Part shown: positions 25,508 to 34,648 of the stretch, piece by piece
Position numbering within the stretch: the stretch's first letter is position 1
How the letters are laid out: the number at the start of each line of letters is the position of its first letter
DNA from: Tenacibaculum sp. M341
Lineage (GTDB): Bacteria > Bacteroidota > Bacteroidia > Flavobacteriales > Flavobacteriaceae
Assembly: GCF_004337695.1 (NCBI RefSeq)
Contig: NZ_SJXJ01000010.1
Coordinates: 183,716 to 247,715 of the forward strand
Direction of reading: 5' to 3'
Length of the DNA stretch: 64,000 nt
Notes under the pieces: generated by a model
What the model was told of the DNA's origin: nothing
Seen by the model: the letters and a program-made list of their open reading frames with translations, nothing else
The model's database searches: none
Translations under genes and position numbers: made by a program

Positions 25508-26692
25508 TTATTCTTTTAAATATACTGGAGCATTATCTCCACATGAATCATAAGATTCATAATAAGTTTCCCAACAATCTTCGCTAGTAGGGTCTTGAGG
25601 ATTATCAGTATCAATAAAATTTGAGGCATCTTGATCAACATCATCACAGATGTATCTATATTTTCTAGATGAAATAGATATACAATAAAACTTTTTATCT
25701 CTAATTTTTTGTGCTCTTTCGGTAATAGTACTTCCATTAATTAAAACAGCTTTCTCAATAATTTCCTTGGTTTTATTCGTTAAAAGTTCAACACTAGGTG
25801 TTTTTAAACCTGTAGTCATTCCTAAAAATGTTTCGTACGGCGTATTAGCATTATATAATTCTCTTCCCATATAATTGTTATGATAATCCATTTCTTTACC
25901 ATCATCGTCATTTTCTCCACAAATTTCATTAGCGTCTCCTACAGCTTTGGCAAAACGAAGTTTAGGAGCTTTAGATGATACAGTGTAGTAATACTTACAT
26001 AACAAAGCGCTCCAAATAATATGACGAAAAGCATCTCGCTTTGTATCTGTTCCGCTAAGATTAGGATATTGTGCTGCAGAAATACTTTGTGCTTTAGTAG
26101 AAGCTTGATAATATGCAGTGGCAGATAAAGCACTGGAACCTATAAAACCACCATGATCATTAAAAGCGATATCAGCAACACAAGCAACTCTATCTAAATA
26201 AGAATTCTCAGAGTTTTTTTGTTTACCTAAAGAAGCATTTTCTTCAAGCTTGTTTAGTGTAATAATGTCTAAGTTTTTGTGGTAATACTCTTCAATTAAA
26301 GGCATTTTTTCTTGAATTTCATCATCAGTTAAAGTCGGGAAATCTTGTTTCAAAAGGAGAATTTTTTCTTCTAATTCTTCTTTTGTTGTAATAAAAGGAA
26401 AGTTTTTAATTTCATTTTGAACGATTTCAGATATTTGTTTCAAACTATGCTTTTCAAAACTTAATAGGCTTTCATCTGAATTATTACTCTTTTTAAATAC
26501 ACCATTTTCCATATTATGAAGCTGTTCAAAAGGAACATCAAAACGATGAGAAACTGGTAAACCTTTGTAGTTTTTTAAATTAGATACTTTTTCTTTTTCA
26601 GAGCTTAATAAGCTGTCTTCTACTTTTTCTTTTTCGCAACTAAAAAAAATGAATAACGATAAAATGATGAGTGAAAAATTAATTTTTTTCAT
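25508..26692 (-). CDS. Lipoprotein, DUF6973-like
   Basis: The 394-residue protein has a lipobox (FFSCEK, Cys 19) and a Lys/Glu-rich helical N-terminal half. In the C-terminal half, a DAFRHIIWSALLCKYY segment (about 236-251) and the sequence MDYHNNYMGREL (about 288-299) recall the DUF6973 family of secreted proteins; this assignment is from memory of the pattern and tentative. Several cysteines (about 170, 379, 387) could form disulfides. It is a single gene convergent with the lyase gene. Confidence 0.65.
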   Translation of the reverse strand: MKKINFSLIILSLFIFFSCEKEKVEDSLLSSEKEKVSNLKNYKGLPVSHRFDVPFEQLHNMENGVFKKSNNSDESLLSFEKHSLKQISEIVQNEIKNFPFITTKEELEEKILLLKQDFPTLTDDEIQEKMPLIEEYYHKNLDIITLNKLEENASLGKQKNSENSYLDRVACVADIAFNDHGGFIGSSALSATAYYQASTKAQSISAAQYPNLSGTDTKRDAFRHIIWSALLCKYYYTVSSKAPKLRFAKAVGDANEICGENDDDGKEMDYHNNYMGRELYNANTPYETFLGMTTGLKTPSVELLTNKTKEIIEKAVLINGSTITERAQKIRDKKFYCISISSRKYRYICDDVDQDASNFIDTDNPQDPTSEDCWETYYESYDSCGDNAPVYLKE

Positions 26693-26859
26693 AGGAATAT
26701 ATTTGGATATTAATTACAATTTTTGAGAATTTAAAGATATTAAAAAATTAAAAGGATGTCTACAATTTTGTAACCTTAATTAAGCTATTTTTTTGTGAAA
26801 AAATGTAACAGTTTTATAAAATTACATACCTATAAGTTGTTATTTAATATTTGAATGTT

Positions 26860-27360
26860 ATGATTATAGAAGTGCCTGCAGTTACAGTAACAAATGAAGT
26901 ACAATTAAAAAAAGGAGAATTTAAAAATATCAAATGGAAAAGAAGAATTTTTTCATCTACTTATGAGTTATTTACCAATAATAGTAAAATAGGGGAGTTA
27001 AATACCAGTAACTTTAGAAGTATTTCCGTAGGACAAATAAACAATTATAGTTTTAAGTTTCAGAAAAAGAGTTTTTGGAGGTCTGAAATAGAGATTGTTG
27101 ATTTATTACACCATACAAGTTTAGGCTCTATAAAATTTAAGCTTTTAGGGTATCAAGCAGAGATCAATCTTCAAGGAGAAAAATATGTATGGAAGTTTGA
27201 AAACTTTTGGAGAAGTAAATGGGCTGTGTATGAGAATGACTTTTCGATCATTAATTACTACAAAAAGTCATTTAAAGGAGAAATAAAGTCTAAAAAAGAG
27301 AATGAGTTATTATTACTTTGTGGTCTTTTTGTTTATAATAATCTTCTGAAATATCAGTAA
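26860..27360 (+). CDS. Uncharacterised beta-rich protein
   Basis: The 166-residue protein has no signal peptide. It shows repeated beta-strand patterns with aromatic residues (KWKRRIFSSTYELF, KKSFWRSEIEIVD, GEKYVWKFENFWRSKW), reminiscent of tubby/LURP-one-like 12-strand folds, but no family can be named. ATG 26860 is preferred over TTG 26851. A terminator hairpin follows 42 bp downstream. Confidence 0.65.
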   Translation: MIIEVPAVTVTNEVQLKKGEFKNIKWKRRIFSSTYELFTNNSKIGELNTSNFRSISVGQINNYSFKFQKKSFWRSEIEIVDLLHHTSLGSIKFKLLGYQAEINLQGEKYVWKFENFWRSKWAVYENDFSIINYYKKSFKGEIKSKKENELLLLCGLFVYNNLLKYQ

Positions 27361-27402
27361 ACAATAAATTAGTGTTTGTATTAAAGTATTTGTTAAAAAG
27401 AA

Positions 27403-27434
27403 CCCCTTGTTTCAAAAGAAACAAAGGGCGTTTT
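27403..27434. terminator. Bidirectional terminator between convergent genes
   Basis: An 11-bp stem with one mismatch (27403-27413 with 27418-27428) lies between two convergent genes and has T-rich flanks on both strands. Confidence 0.75.
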
Positions 27435-27460
27435 ATAGTAGAAATGTAGTTTGGATATTA

Positions 27461-28810
27461 TTATTTTGAAGTTTGTAAATTTCCTTGAATAGACCATGCA
27501 AAATCTAACATCAATCTATTTTCTAATTCAGGATCTTTATAACTAGTATATTTATCTCCTTGGTAACTAGGTCCGTTAAAACTTGATCCTTTTTTAGTAT
27601 CAATAGCAGCAACCATATGACACGACATACAATTAGAATCTACTCCTAAGTTGGTGTTAATTTTACTACCATTATTCATCACATAGCTATCTGAACCAAA
27701 TTTTCCAAAATGAGCTTCTAAATAAGGATTAAATGCAATTAACGGATTACCTTCATTTTTACCATTAATATATGGCTGACTTGGAGTAATCATAGAATAA
27801 GCTACAGCCATAGCATAATGAGGAGCAGCACCTTCAAGAGCAATTCCATTTTTAGAAGAAGCAATTGCATTTGAACTAGGATTTCTTGGGTTTAATGGAG
27901 TTGGAGACCACCAATATGTTTGCCATGTCCAACGTTTAATTTCTTTTGTTGTAACATGCATAGCTACTAATAAAGCAATGTCACCTTCTTTAGCTTTTAC
28001 ATCAGCATTATTTATTTGTTGGTTGTATGAAGCTGCTTGTTTTTTTGAAATTTTAAAATGAATAAAATCATCTAAATAAAAAGTATTATTGTTGTTAATA
28101 TCATCGCAAGCATAGTCTAAGCGTCCGCTAGGATTGTTTTTCTTTTCGTTTATATTTACATGAATACAAGATTTCCATTTGCTTTGTGGATAACCATCGT
28201 CGTAAGATTTTGGTCCATTCCAAGCAGACATTGTGTACATACCGTCGTATACTTTATCTTCTGTAATTATTTTATATACAGGCTTAATATTAATAGCATC
28301 AGAAGGAAAGTCTGGAATTTTACTATAAGGTCCTGTTTGCATTTTTTGTAAGCTAGATAAATAAAATATTTTATTATCAATAGCAAACTTTTCTGAAGCT
28401 TTGTTGTAACCAACAGTAACCACAATACTTAAATCATCAGTTACAAAATCTGGATTATGATGTGTAAATTGATGAGGTTTTTCAAACAACGTTTCTGTGT
28501 TTTCGTTACCAGATGGATTATTTAATTTATTGACAATTTGTGTTGGACTAGCCCAAGTTTGATATCTTAATTTACCACCTTTCAAACTATCCGTTAAATG
28601 TTTCCATATATTCCAACTATGCTTGTACATAGCTTTAAAGTTACCTTCAGAAACCCATTTGTTTATTCTGATAGAATCTGTAGGATATTCGTAAGTTTCT
28701 ACTTTACTATAGCCTTCATTGTTGGTAGCTGTCTTGTTATCTTTATTATTGTTACAAGCACTTAAAAATAATATTGATAATAAAACACTAAATAATTTTA
28801 CAGTATTCAT
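27461..28810 (-). CDS. Lipoprotein with a C-type heme motif
   Basis: From ATG 28810 the protein has 449 residues; an upstream in-frame ATG (28882) would place 24 odd residues before a perfect lipoprotein signal (LLSILFLSACNNN), so it is rejected. The large body is rich in aromatic residues and has no named domain I recognise. Near the C-terminus is a single CMSCH, the CxxCH heme-attachment motif, followed by a Met-containing stretch. It therefore may be a periplasmic or surface mono-heme cytochrome-like protein. Divergent from kynU. Confidence 0.72.
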   Translation of the reverse strand: MNTVKLFSVLLSILFLSACNNNKDNKTATNNEGYSKVETYEYPTDSIRINKWVSEGNFKAMYKHSWNIWKHLTDSLKGGKLRYQTWASPTQIVNKLNNPSGNENTETLFEKPHQFTHHNPDFVTDDLSIVVTVGYNKASEKFAIDNKIFYLSSLQKMQTGPYSKIPDFPSDAINIKPVYKIITEDKVYDGMYTMSAWNGPKSYDDGYPQSKWKSCIHVNINEKKNNPSGRLDYACDDINNNNTFYLDDFIHFKISKKQAASYNQQINNADVKAKEGDIALLVAMHVTTKEIKRWTWQTYWWSPTPLNPRNPSSNAIASSKNGIALEGAAPHYAMAVAYSMITPSQPYINGKNEGNPLIAFNPYLEAHFGKFGSDSYVMNNGSKINTNLGVDSNCMSCHMVAAIDTKKGSSFNGPSYQGDKYTSYKDPELENRLMLDFAWSIQGNLQTSK

Positions 28811-28950
28811 AATTGAATGTTTAGTTAGTTTTAGTAATCTAAAATTATATAAATGGGTGTTGCAGTGATTAACAATAACCATAAACGCATAAAAAAAGAG
28901 TATTAAAGCACTTATTTTTGTAACAAAAGAAATCTGTTAGTTTTGTTTTT

Positions 28951-28958
28951 TATCTTTG
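28951..28958 (+). promoter_or_regulatory. -7 element of the kynU promoter
   Basis: TATCTTTG fits TANNTTTG exactly and lies 18 nt upstream of the kynU ATG. The matching TTTG is not at ideal spacing. The in-frame TTG inside this element (28956) is therefore not a start codon. Confidence 0.5.
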
Positions 28959-28976
28959 AATAAAATCAACTATTTG

Positions 28977-30239
28977 ATGAATTATCAAAACTCATTAGCA
29001 TACGCGCAACAACTAGATAAAGACGATCCATTAGCTTATTTAAGAAATCAATTTCATATTCCTAAAGATAAAGAGGGAAATGATTGGTTATATTTTACAG
29101 GAAATTCATTAGGATTACAACCAAAACAAACTCAAAAATACATTCAGCAAGAGTTAGATGATTGGGCAAATTTTGGAGTAGAAGGACATTTTGAAGGAGA
29201 AACGCCTTGGTTACCTTATCATGAGTTTTTAACTAATAATATGGCTAAAATTGTTGGAGCAAAACCGCTAGAAGTAGTGGTGATGAATACACTAACCACC
29301 AATTTACATTTATTGATGGTGTCATTTTATCAGCCAACAAAACAGAAATATAAAATAGTTATTGAAAGTGATGCTTTTCCTTCTGATAGATATGCAGTAC
29401 AATCACAATTACAATTTCACGGTTTTAATACTGAAGATGGTTTAATAGAATGGAAACCTAGAGATGGTGAAGAATTACTACGTATAGAAGATTTAGAAGC
29501 TATTGTTGAAGAACAAGGAGATGAAATTGCTTTGTTATTAATTGGTGGAGTCAATTATTATACTGGTCAATACTTAGATATAAAACGTATTGCTGAAATT
29601 GGACATGCTAAAAATTGTATGGTGGGTATTGATTTAGCTCATGGAGCAGGAAATGTGCAGCCTAATTTACATGATAGCGGAGTAGATTTTGCAGCTTGGT
29701 GTACTTACAAGTATTTAAACTCTGGCCCAGGAAGTTTGTCTGGTTTATTTGTGCACGAAAAACATGCTCATAATAAAGATTTACCAAGGTTTGCAGGATG
29801 GTGGAATCATAATAAAGAAACACGTTTTAACATGCGTCAACCATTTGATGTAATGGCAGGTGCTGAAGGTTGGCAATTATCAAATCCACCTATTTTATCC
29901 ATGGCAGCAATTCGTTCTTCTTTAGATTTATTTGAAAAGGTTGGAATGGATGCTTTGAGAGAAAAATCAGAGAAACTAACTGGTTATTTTGAATATTTAA
30001 TCAAACAAATAGATACTAATAGAATTAAAATTATTACACCTTCAAATCCAAAAGAAAGAGGATGTCAATTATCTATTCAAGTCCAAAATGCAGATAAGAG
30101 TTTGCATCAAAAGCTAACAGATCATCATATTATTACCGATTGGAGAGAGCCTGATGTAATAAGATGTGCACCTGTACCAATGTATAACTCTTTTGAAGAT
30201 GTGTTTAGGATGGTTACTACATTGAAAGAGCTATTGTAA
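28977..30239 (+). CDS. kynU: Kynureninase
   Basis: The 420-residue PLP enzyme hydrolyses kynurenine or 3-hydroxykynurenine to anthranilate or 3-hydroxyanthranilate plus alanine. Visible are the fold-type I features FTGNSLGLQPKQT near the start, the phosphate-binding NTLTTNLHLLM, GIDLAHGAGNVQPN (Asp for the PLP ring) and the PLP-lysine loop WCTYKYLNSGPGS, with the C-terminal small domain ending in DWREPDVIRCAPVPMYN. All are standard for KynU. It is first in the kynurenine gene run; a lipoprotein and a racemase-like gene separate it from kmo. Confidence 0.95.
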   Translation: MNYQNSLAYAQQLDKDDPLAYLRNQFHIPKDKEGNDWLYFTGNSLGLQPKQTQKYIQQELDDWANFGVEGHFEGETPWLPYHEFLTNNMAKIVGAKPLEVVVMNTLTTNLHLLMVSFYQPTKQKYKIVIESDAFPSDRYAVQSQLQFHGFNTEDGLIEWKPRDGEELLRIEDLEAIVEEQGDEIALLLIGGVNYYTGQYLDIKRIAEIGHAKNCMVGIDLAHGAGNVQPNLHDSGVDFAAWCTYKYLNSGPGSLSGLFVHEKHAHNKDLPRFAGWWNHNKETRFNMRQPFDVMAGAEGWQLSNPPILSMAAIRSSLDLFEKVGMDALREKSEKLTGYFEYLIKQIDTNRIKIITPSNPKERGCQLSIQVQNADKSLHQKLTDHHIITDWREPDVIRCAPVPMYNSFEDVFRMVTTLKELL

Positions 30240-30240
30240 A

Positions 30241-30828
30241 ATGAAAATATTAAAATTGTTATTCTTATTATTAATCATAATAAGTTGTTCAAGTTCCAGA
30301 GATATAAAATTATCGGAATGTTTAGAAAAGAAAGAAGCGGAACTATTATATGAAGGAAAAAACGTTTTTGAAGAAACATTAATAGAATTTTATGCAAAAG
30401 AAAGTTTAGAGGATTGTTATATGTCTTATTTTAAAGATTTAACATTAGCCACTGACAATCTTTTTTTATTAGAGTCTAAATCGAAAGGAATAGATTTTAT
30501 TAAAAAGTTAAAATCTTTAAATAAAATTAAAACTTTTTGGAAAAAAACAGAAGTCTACGAAGATGAAGAACAATATTTTCCCAAGAAAGGTAAATATTTA
30601 TCATGCTTAATTAAATTAGCTAAGACAGAACGGTTTAAAGAGTTTCTAACAATGTTAAATAAAGATGTTTCGGTTTATGTTCCTACGTTGGCAGGCAGTT
30701 TGTATGGTGAAAGAGGAAGAGAGACTTTAAGAAAAGAAAATGAAGTTTTAAGAATTTATATAGCTTTTCATTTCTATTATGCATCAATTTTAAATAATGA
30801 ATTAAAAGAAGTTAAAAAAACAATATGA
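30241..30828 (+). CDS. Small lipoprotein of the kynurenine run
   Basis: The 195-residue product has a lipoprotein signal (IIISCSSS, Cys 16) followed by a soluble helical domain with no family I recognise. The start codon is 2 bp after the kynU stop and the end overlaps the next gene by 4 bp (ATGA), so it is co-transcribed. A direct role in tryptophan catabolism is not evident. Confidence 0.72.
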   Translation: MKILKLLFLLLIIISCSSSRDIKLSECLEKKEAELLYEGKNVFEETLIEFYAKESLEDCYMSYFKDLTLATDNLFLLESKSKGIDFIKKLKSLNKIKTFWKKTEVYEDEEQYFPKKGKYLSCLIKLAKTERFKEFLTMLNKDVSVYVPTLAGSLYGERGRETLRKENEVLRIYIAFHFYYASILNNELKEVKKTI

Positions 30829-31523
30829 AAAATTTTGGATTAGTTGGTGGAATAGGACCAGAATCAACGGTAGAATATTATCTACAAATAATAAAGAAGG
30901 TTAAAGAAATAAAAGGAACAAATCCTGATTTTTTAATCAAAAGTATTGACACAAATGTTGTATTAGCCTATGCAGCAGAAAAAAGGTATAAAGATTTAGT
31001 AGCTTTTTTAAAAGAGAAAATTAACGTATTAGAAAAAGCTAATGCTGATTTTGCAGCTATGGCATCTAATACACCGCATGTAGTTTATGAAGAGTTAAGT
31101 AAAGAGATTACTATCCCTTTAATAAGTATTGTTGAGGAGACGTGTAAAACAACCAAAGAAAATAATTTAAAGAAGGTTGCTTTATTTGGTACAATGTCTA
31201 CAATGGTTAGTGGATTTTATCAGAAAAAGGCTAAAGAATATGGAATAGAAGTAATAGCACCTACTCAAAGTCAAATGGAATATATTCATGAAAAGTACAT
31301 GAAAGAACTTCTATATAGAGATATAAAACAAACAACTAAAGAAGCTTTAATAAATATAGTAAATGACTTGTATGACAAACATGCTATAGAAGGTTTAATT
31401 TTAGGAGGAACTGAAATACCTCTAATTTTAAATCAAGATGATTTTAAAACTATTAAAGTAATGGATACTACAGAAATACATGTAGACGCAATAGTAAAAA
31501 TGATGTTGAGTACTGAAGGGTAA
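30825..31523 (+). CDS. Asp/Glu racemase-family protein lacking both catalytic cysteines
   Basis: The 232-residue protein has the racemase fold pattern: GLVGGIGPESTVEYY at the start, two half-domains and the closing GGTEIPLIL. In true aspartate/glutamate racemases, Cys is found in xxCNTxH and GCTExP. Here these positions are Ser81 (MASNTPH) and Gly195 (LGGTEIP). It therefore probably does not racemise by the two-base Cys mechanism. Residues NTPH and TE that hold carboxylates are kept, so ligand binding is likely. It is translationally coupled to the preceding lipoprotein gene and lies before kmo. Possible roles: isomerase or ligand-binding regulator. Confidence 0.85.
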   Translation: MKNFGLVGGIGPESTVEYYLQIIKKVKEIKGTNPDFLIKSIDTNVVLAYAAEKRYKDLVAFLKEKINVLEKANADFAAMASNTPHVVYEELSKEITIPLISIVEETCKTTKENNLKKVALFGTMSTMVSGFYQKKAKEYGIEVIAPTQSQMEYIHEKYMKELLYRDIKQTTKEALINIVNDLYDKHAIEGLILGGTEIPLILNQDDFKTIKVMDTTEIHVDAIVKMMLSTEG

Positions 31524-31582
31524 AAGAAATTAGAAAATATAAATAAGAAAACTCTTTCATAAGGAAAGATTTATAAGTGTTT

Positions 31583-33034
31583 ATGGGTATAAAAAAACAT
31601 ACAAATAAGGAAATTCTTCATAAAGGAGATGATTTAGGAGGAGTTTTAATTATTGGCGCAGGTTTATGCGGAAGTTTATTAGCACTTCGATTAGCTCAAA
31701 GAGGTTATAAAGTAGCTTTATATGAGAGCAGACCTGATTTACGAAAAGTAGATATTTCAGCAGGACGATCTATTAACTTAGCGCTTTCTGATCGTGGGTT
31801 TAAAGCTTTAGAATTAGCAGGAGTGGCTGAGAAAGCTAAAGATATTTGTATTCCAATGTATGGTCGTTTAATGCACGATACAAAAGGAAACACGTTTTCA
31901 TCTAATTATTCAGGTAGAGAAGGAGAGTATATCAATTCAATTTCTCGTCAAGATTTAAATTCTTTACTATTAGATGAGGCAGAAAAACACGAGAACGTAA
32001 CACTACATTTTAATTGTAAATGTATTTCAGTAGATATAGAAAATACCGTAGCTCATTTTAAAAGTTATGAGACAAAAGAAGAGTTTTCGGTAGATGCAGA
32101 TGTAATTTTTGGAGCAGATGGAGCGGGGTCTATATTACGTAAAAGTTATTATTTAGAAAGAAAATTTTTATTCAGTTATAGTCAGGAGTATTTAACACAT
32201 GGCTATAAAGAATTAGAAATTCCAGCAGATAAAAATGGAAATCATTTAATTAGCAAAGATCATTTGCATATATGGCCACGAGGTGAGTATATGTTGATTG
32301 CATTGCCTAATTTAGATGGAAGTTTTACGGTTACGTTGTTTTTAAGTTACGAAGAAGGAGAGTATAACTTTAAGAATTTAACTACAGAAGAAGCCGTAAC
32401 CAAATTTTTTGAAGAACAATTCCCAGATGCTTTAGCTTTAATTCCAAGCATAAAAGATGAGTTTTTTAATAATCCAACCGGAGCTTTAGGAACTGTAAAA
32501 TGTTCTCCATGGATGTATGAAAACAAAACACTATTAATTGGTGATGCAGCGCATGCAATTGTTCCTTTTTACGGACAAGGAATGAATGCTTCGTTTGAAG
32601 ATGTATTGGTTTTTGATTCGATTTTAGAAAAACCCCAAGGAGATTGGGAAGCTGTTTTTAAAACATATCAGAAAGTACGGAAAAAAGATACCGATGCAAT
32701 TGCGGACTTAGCAGTTGATAATTATTATGAAATGCGAGATCATGTAGCAAATCCATTATTCAAACAGAAGCGAAAAATAGAAATGGATTTAGAAAAAACA
32801 TTTCCAACTGAATATTATTCAAAATATGCGATGGTAACTTTTAATCCGTCTGTAGGATATGCAGAAGCATTGAAAAGAGGACGAGCTCAAGATAAAGCAC
32901 TATTGAATTTGATTGCAGATAAAGAGGTAATTACATCTGATAATATGACTAATGCTGAACTAGAAATCATCTTACAAAAAGTAAAAGAAGAAACTTCTGA
33001 AATTTTAGAGGAAGATAAAATAGCTGGATTATAA
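31583..33034 (+). CDS. kmo: Kynurenine 3-monooxygenase
   Basis: The 483-residue FAD monooxygenase converts kynurenine to 3-hydroxykynurenine. The N-terminal Rossmann motif GAGLCGSLLALRLAQRGYKV binds FAD, RSINLALSDRG is the characteristic KMO segment, and the second FAD motif LIGDAAHAIVPFYGQGMNASFED lies about residue 315. A roughly 20-residue N-terminal extension precedes the Rossmann motif. ATG 31583 is chosen over GTG 31577. The C-terminal region is charged and lacks the membrane helices of the eukaryotic enzyme. Together with KynU it makes 3-hydroxyanthranilate. Confidence 0.94.
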   Translation: MGIKKHTNKEILHKGDDLGGVLIIGAGLCGSLLALRLAQRGYKVALYESRPDLRKVDISAGRSINLALSDRGFKALELAGVAEKAKDICIPMYGRLMHDTKGNTFSSNYSGREGEYINSISRQDLNSLLLDEAEKHENVTLHFNCKCISVDIENTVAHFKSYETKEEFSVDADVIFGADGAGSILRKSYYLERKFLFSYSQEYLTHGYKELEIPADKNGNHLISKDHLHIWPRGEYMLIALPNLDGSFTVTLFLSYEEGEYNFKNLTTEEAVTKFFEEQFPDALALIPSIKDEFFNNPTGALGTVKCSPWMYENKTLLIGDAAHAIVPFYGQGMNASFEDVLVFDSILEKPQGDWEAVFKTYQKVRKKDTDAIADLAVDNYYEMRDHVANPLFKQKRKIEMDLEKTFPTEYYSKYAMVTFNPSVGYAEALKRGRAQDKALLNLIADKEVITSDNMTNAELEIILQKVKEETSEILEEDKIAGL

Positions 33035-33190
33035 GCGAATATACTGTTTGGTTTAACCTGGATATTAATTCCATAGAAAAAGAAAAAACAAAGAAAATTT
33101 AGAAATACTAAAGTCAATACCAAACAATATGAATTATTCTGATTTGGTAAGAAAAGAGGCATTGTGATTGTATAAATATCAAATAAATAA

Positions 33191-33751
33191 ATGAAAACAG
33201 ATCAAGAAAATAGTTTCTCCCCTCAGGGGAGATTAAGAGGGGCTTTCATCGTTTTACTAAGAGGTATCAACGTATCGGGTAAAAACAAGCTACCAATGCA
33301 AGATTTAAGAACATTGTTAGAAAAGTTGAACTTTGAGGCTGTACAAACTTATATTCAAAGTGGTAATATTATTTTAAAATCTGAAGACACCAAAGAAAAA
33401 GTAGCTTCTATTATAAAAGAAGCTATTTTAAAAGAGTTTGGTTATGAGGTACCGGTATTGGTAAAAACAATTGAAGAATGGCAATCAGCAATTGAAAATA
33501 ATCCATTTAAAAATGTTGAAGAAAAACAGCAATATTTTACTTTTTTATCAGAAGCAACAAGTATGGAAAACATAGAAGTTGATGCAAAAAATGATGAGTA
33601 CAAAATAAAGGGAGATGTTGTTTATGTAAATGCAGTAGGAGGATATGGAAAAACAAAACTGAACAACAATTTATTTGAAAAGAAATTAAAAGTATCGGCA
33701 ACAACTAGAAATTTAAAAACAACATTAAAATTATTAACACTAGCAACATGA
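33191..33751 (+). CDS. DUF1697 protein with REP-derived N-terminus
   Basis: The 186-residue protein carries the DUF1697 signature LLRGINVSGKNKLPMQDLR (from residue 22) and TYIQSGNIILKSE. The function of the family is unknown. The first ~20 residues are not typical: bases 33217-33245 that encode SPQGRLRGA are a REP-like palindromic repeat (CTCCCCTCAGGGGAG...) also present at 38166. The ancestral start therefore seems to have been replaced when the repeat inserted or extended into the gene. It overlaps the next gene by 4 bp. Confidence 0.85.
   Translation: MKTDQENSFSPQGRLRGAFIVLLRGINVSGKNKLPMQDLRTLLEKLNFEAVQTYIQSGNIILKSEDTKEKVASIIKEAILKEFGYEVPVLVKTIEEWQSAIENNPFKNVEEKQQYFTFLSEATSMENIEVDAKNDEYKIKGDVVYVNAVGGYGKTKLNNNLFEKKLKVSATTRNLKTTLKLLTLAT
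33217..33245 (+). repeat. REP-like palindromic repeat inside a CDS
   Basis: CTCCCCTCAGGGGAG forms a near-perfect palindrome followed by ATTAAGAGGGGCT. A diverged copy lies in the intergenic DNA at 38166-38193. Such repeats are common in Flavobacteriia. Confidence 0.75.
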
Positions 33752-34185
33752 AAAAAATTATCACTTTAATTATTCTATTTATTGGAGTTTCAGTATCAGC
33801 ATGTTCTTGTTTAAAGAGCAAGTTTGGAAAAAAAGATTATGCAAATGCGAGTTATATAGTGCAAGGGAAGATTTTAAAAATTGTTACAGATACAGAAGCA
33901 TATCAGAAAGTAATTACTTTGGAGGTTTATAAAACTTATAAAGGAGATGAGAAAGAAACATTAGAAATTCGAACTGGAATGGGCGGTGGAGATTGTGGAT
34001 TAATGGTAAAAGAGGGAGATAAGTGGCTATTGTTTGTAAACACCTTTAATGGTAAAAATAACGTAAGCATTTGTGATAAAAATGTTAGATATACAAGAGG
34101 TGAAGAACAAACAGATGCCGCATTAGAAAATGAATGTGATAGAATGCTGTCATATATCAAGAAAATAAAGAAATACAAAGAATAA
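33748..34185 (+). CDS. Exported TIMP/NTR-like cysteine protein
   Basis: The 145-residue protein has a signal peptide (1-18) directly followed by CSC, the mature N-terminal arrangement of netrin/TIMP-like domains in Bacteroidetes. A beta-barrel pattern (YIVQGKILKIV, ITLEVYKTYKG, LEIRTGMGGGDCG, DKWLLFVN) follows, with further cysteines pairing. TIMP-like bacterial proteins have no defined function; protease inhibition is only an analogy. The start overlaps the DUF1697 gene by 4 bp. Confidence 0.78.
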   Translation: MKKIITLIILFIGVSVSACSCLKSKFGKKDYANASYIVQGKILKIVTDTEAYQKVITLEVYKTYKGDEKETLEIRTGMGGGDCGLMVKEGDKWLLFVNTFNGKNNVSICDKNVRYTRGEEQTDAALENECDRMLSYIKKIKKYKE

Positions 34186-34238
34186 TAATACATTTTAGTA
34201 TTTAACTCTTAGATAATTTAAACAACAACTAAATAATA

Positions 34239-34643
34239 ATGAGTACAAAAAAAGTAACTCCAAGAGGAGCTTATCCGCATGTAAAAGTAGTAGGTGATTT
34301 TATATTTGTGTCAGGAACAAGTTCTCGTAGACCTGATAATACGATTGCAGGAGTAGATATTATTGACGAAATGGGAACTAAGCGTTTGAATATAGAAACG
34401 CAAACTAGAGAAGTTTTAAAAAATATCGATAAGAATTTACAAACAGTTGGAGCTAGCTTAAAAGATGTAGTTGATGTATCTACTTTTTTAGTGAATATGA
34501 ATGACTTTGCAGGCTATAATAAAGCTTATGCTGAGTTTTTTGATAAAGAAACAGGTCCGACTAGAACGACAGTTGCCGTACATCAATTGCCACATCCTGA
34601 TTTGGTAGTAGAAATAAAAGTTACAGCGTATAAAAAACAGTAG
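34239..34643 (+). CDS. RidA-family 2-aminomuconate deaminase (putative)
   Basis: The 134-residue protein has the Rid/YjgF/UK114 pattern ([25 protein letters not shown]..., [49 protein letters not shown]). The SSRRPD loop and the lack of the RidA-type Arg near the end suggest the aminomuconate deaminase branch. In the kynurenine meta-cleavage route it would remove ammonia from 2-aminomuconate to give 4-oxalocrotonate, following the aldehyde dehydrogenase encoded at 36616. Substrate assignment is from gene context. Confidence 0.85.
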   Translation: MSTKKVTPRGAYPHVKVVGDFIFVSGTSSRRPDNTIAGVDIIDEMGTKRLNIETQTREVLKNIDKNLQTVGASLKDVVDVSTFLVNMNDFAGYNKAYAEFFDKETGPTRTTVAVHQLPHPDLVVEIKVTAYKKQ

Positions 34644-34648
34644 AGGAA

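Noticed and set aside
28811-28882. Upstream start of the heme-motif lipoprotein
   Set aside because: The lipoprotein signal begins at ATG 28810; extra residues would destroy it.
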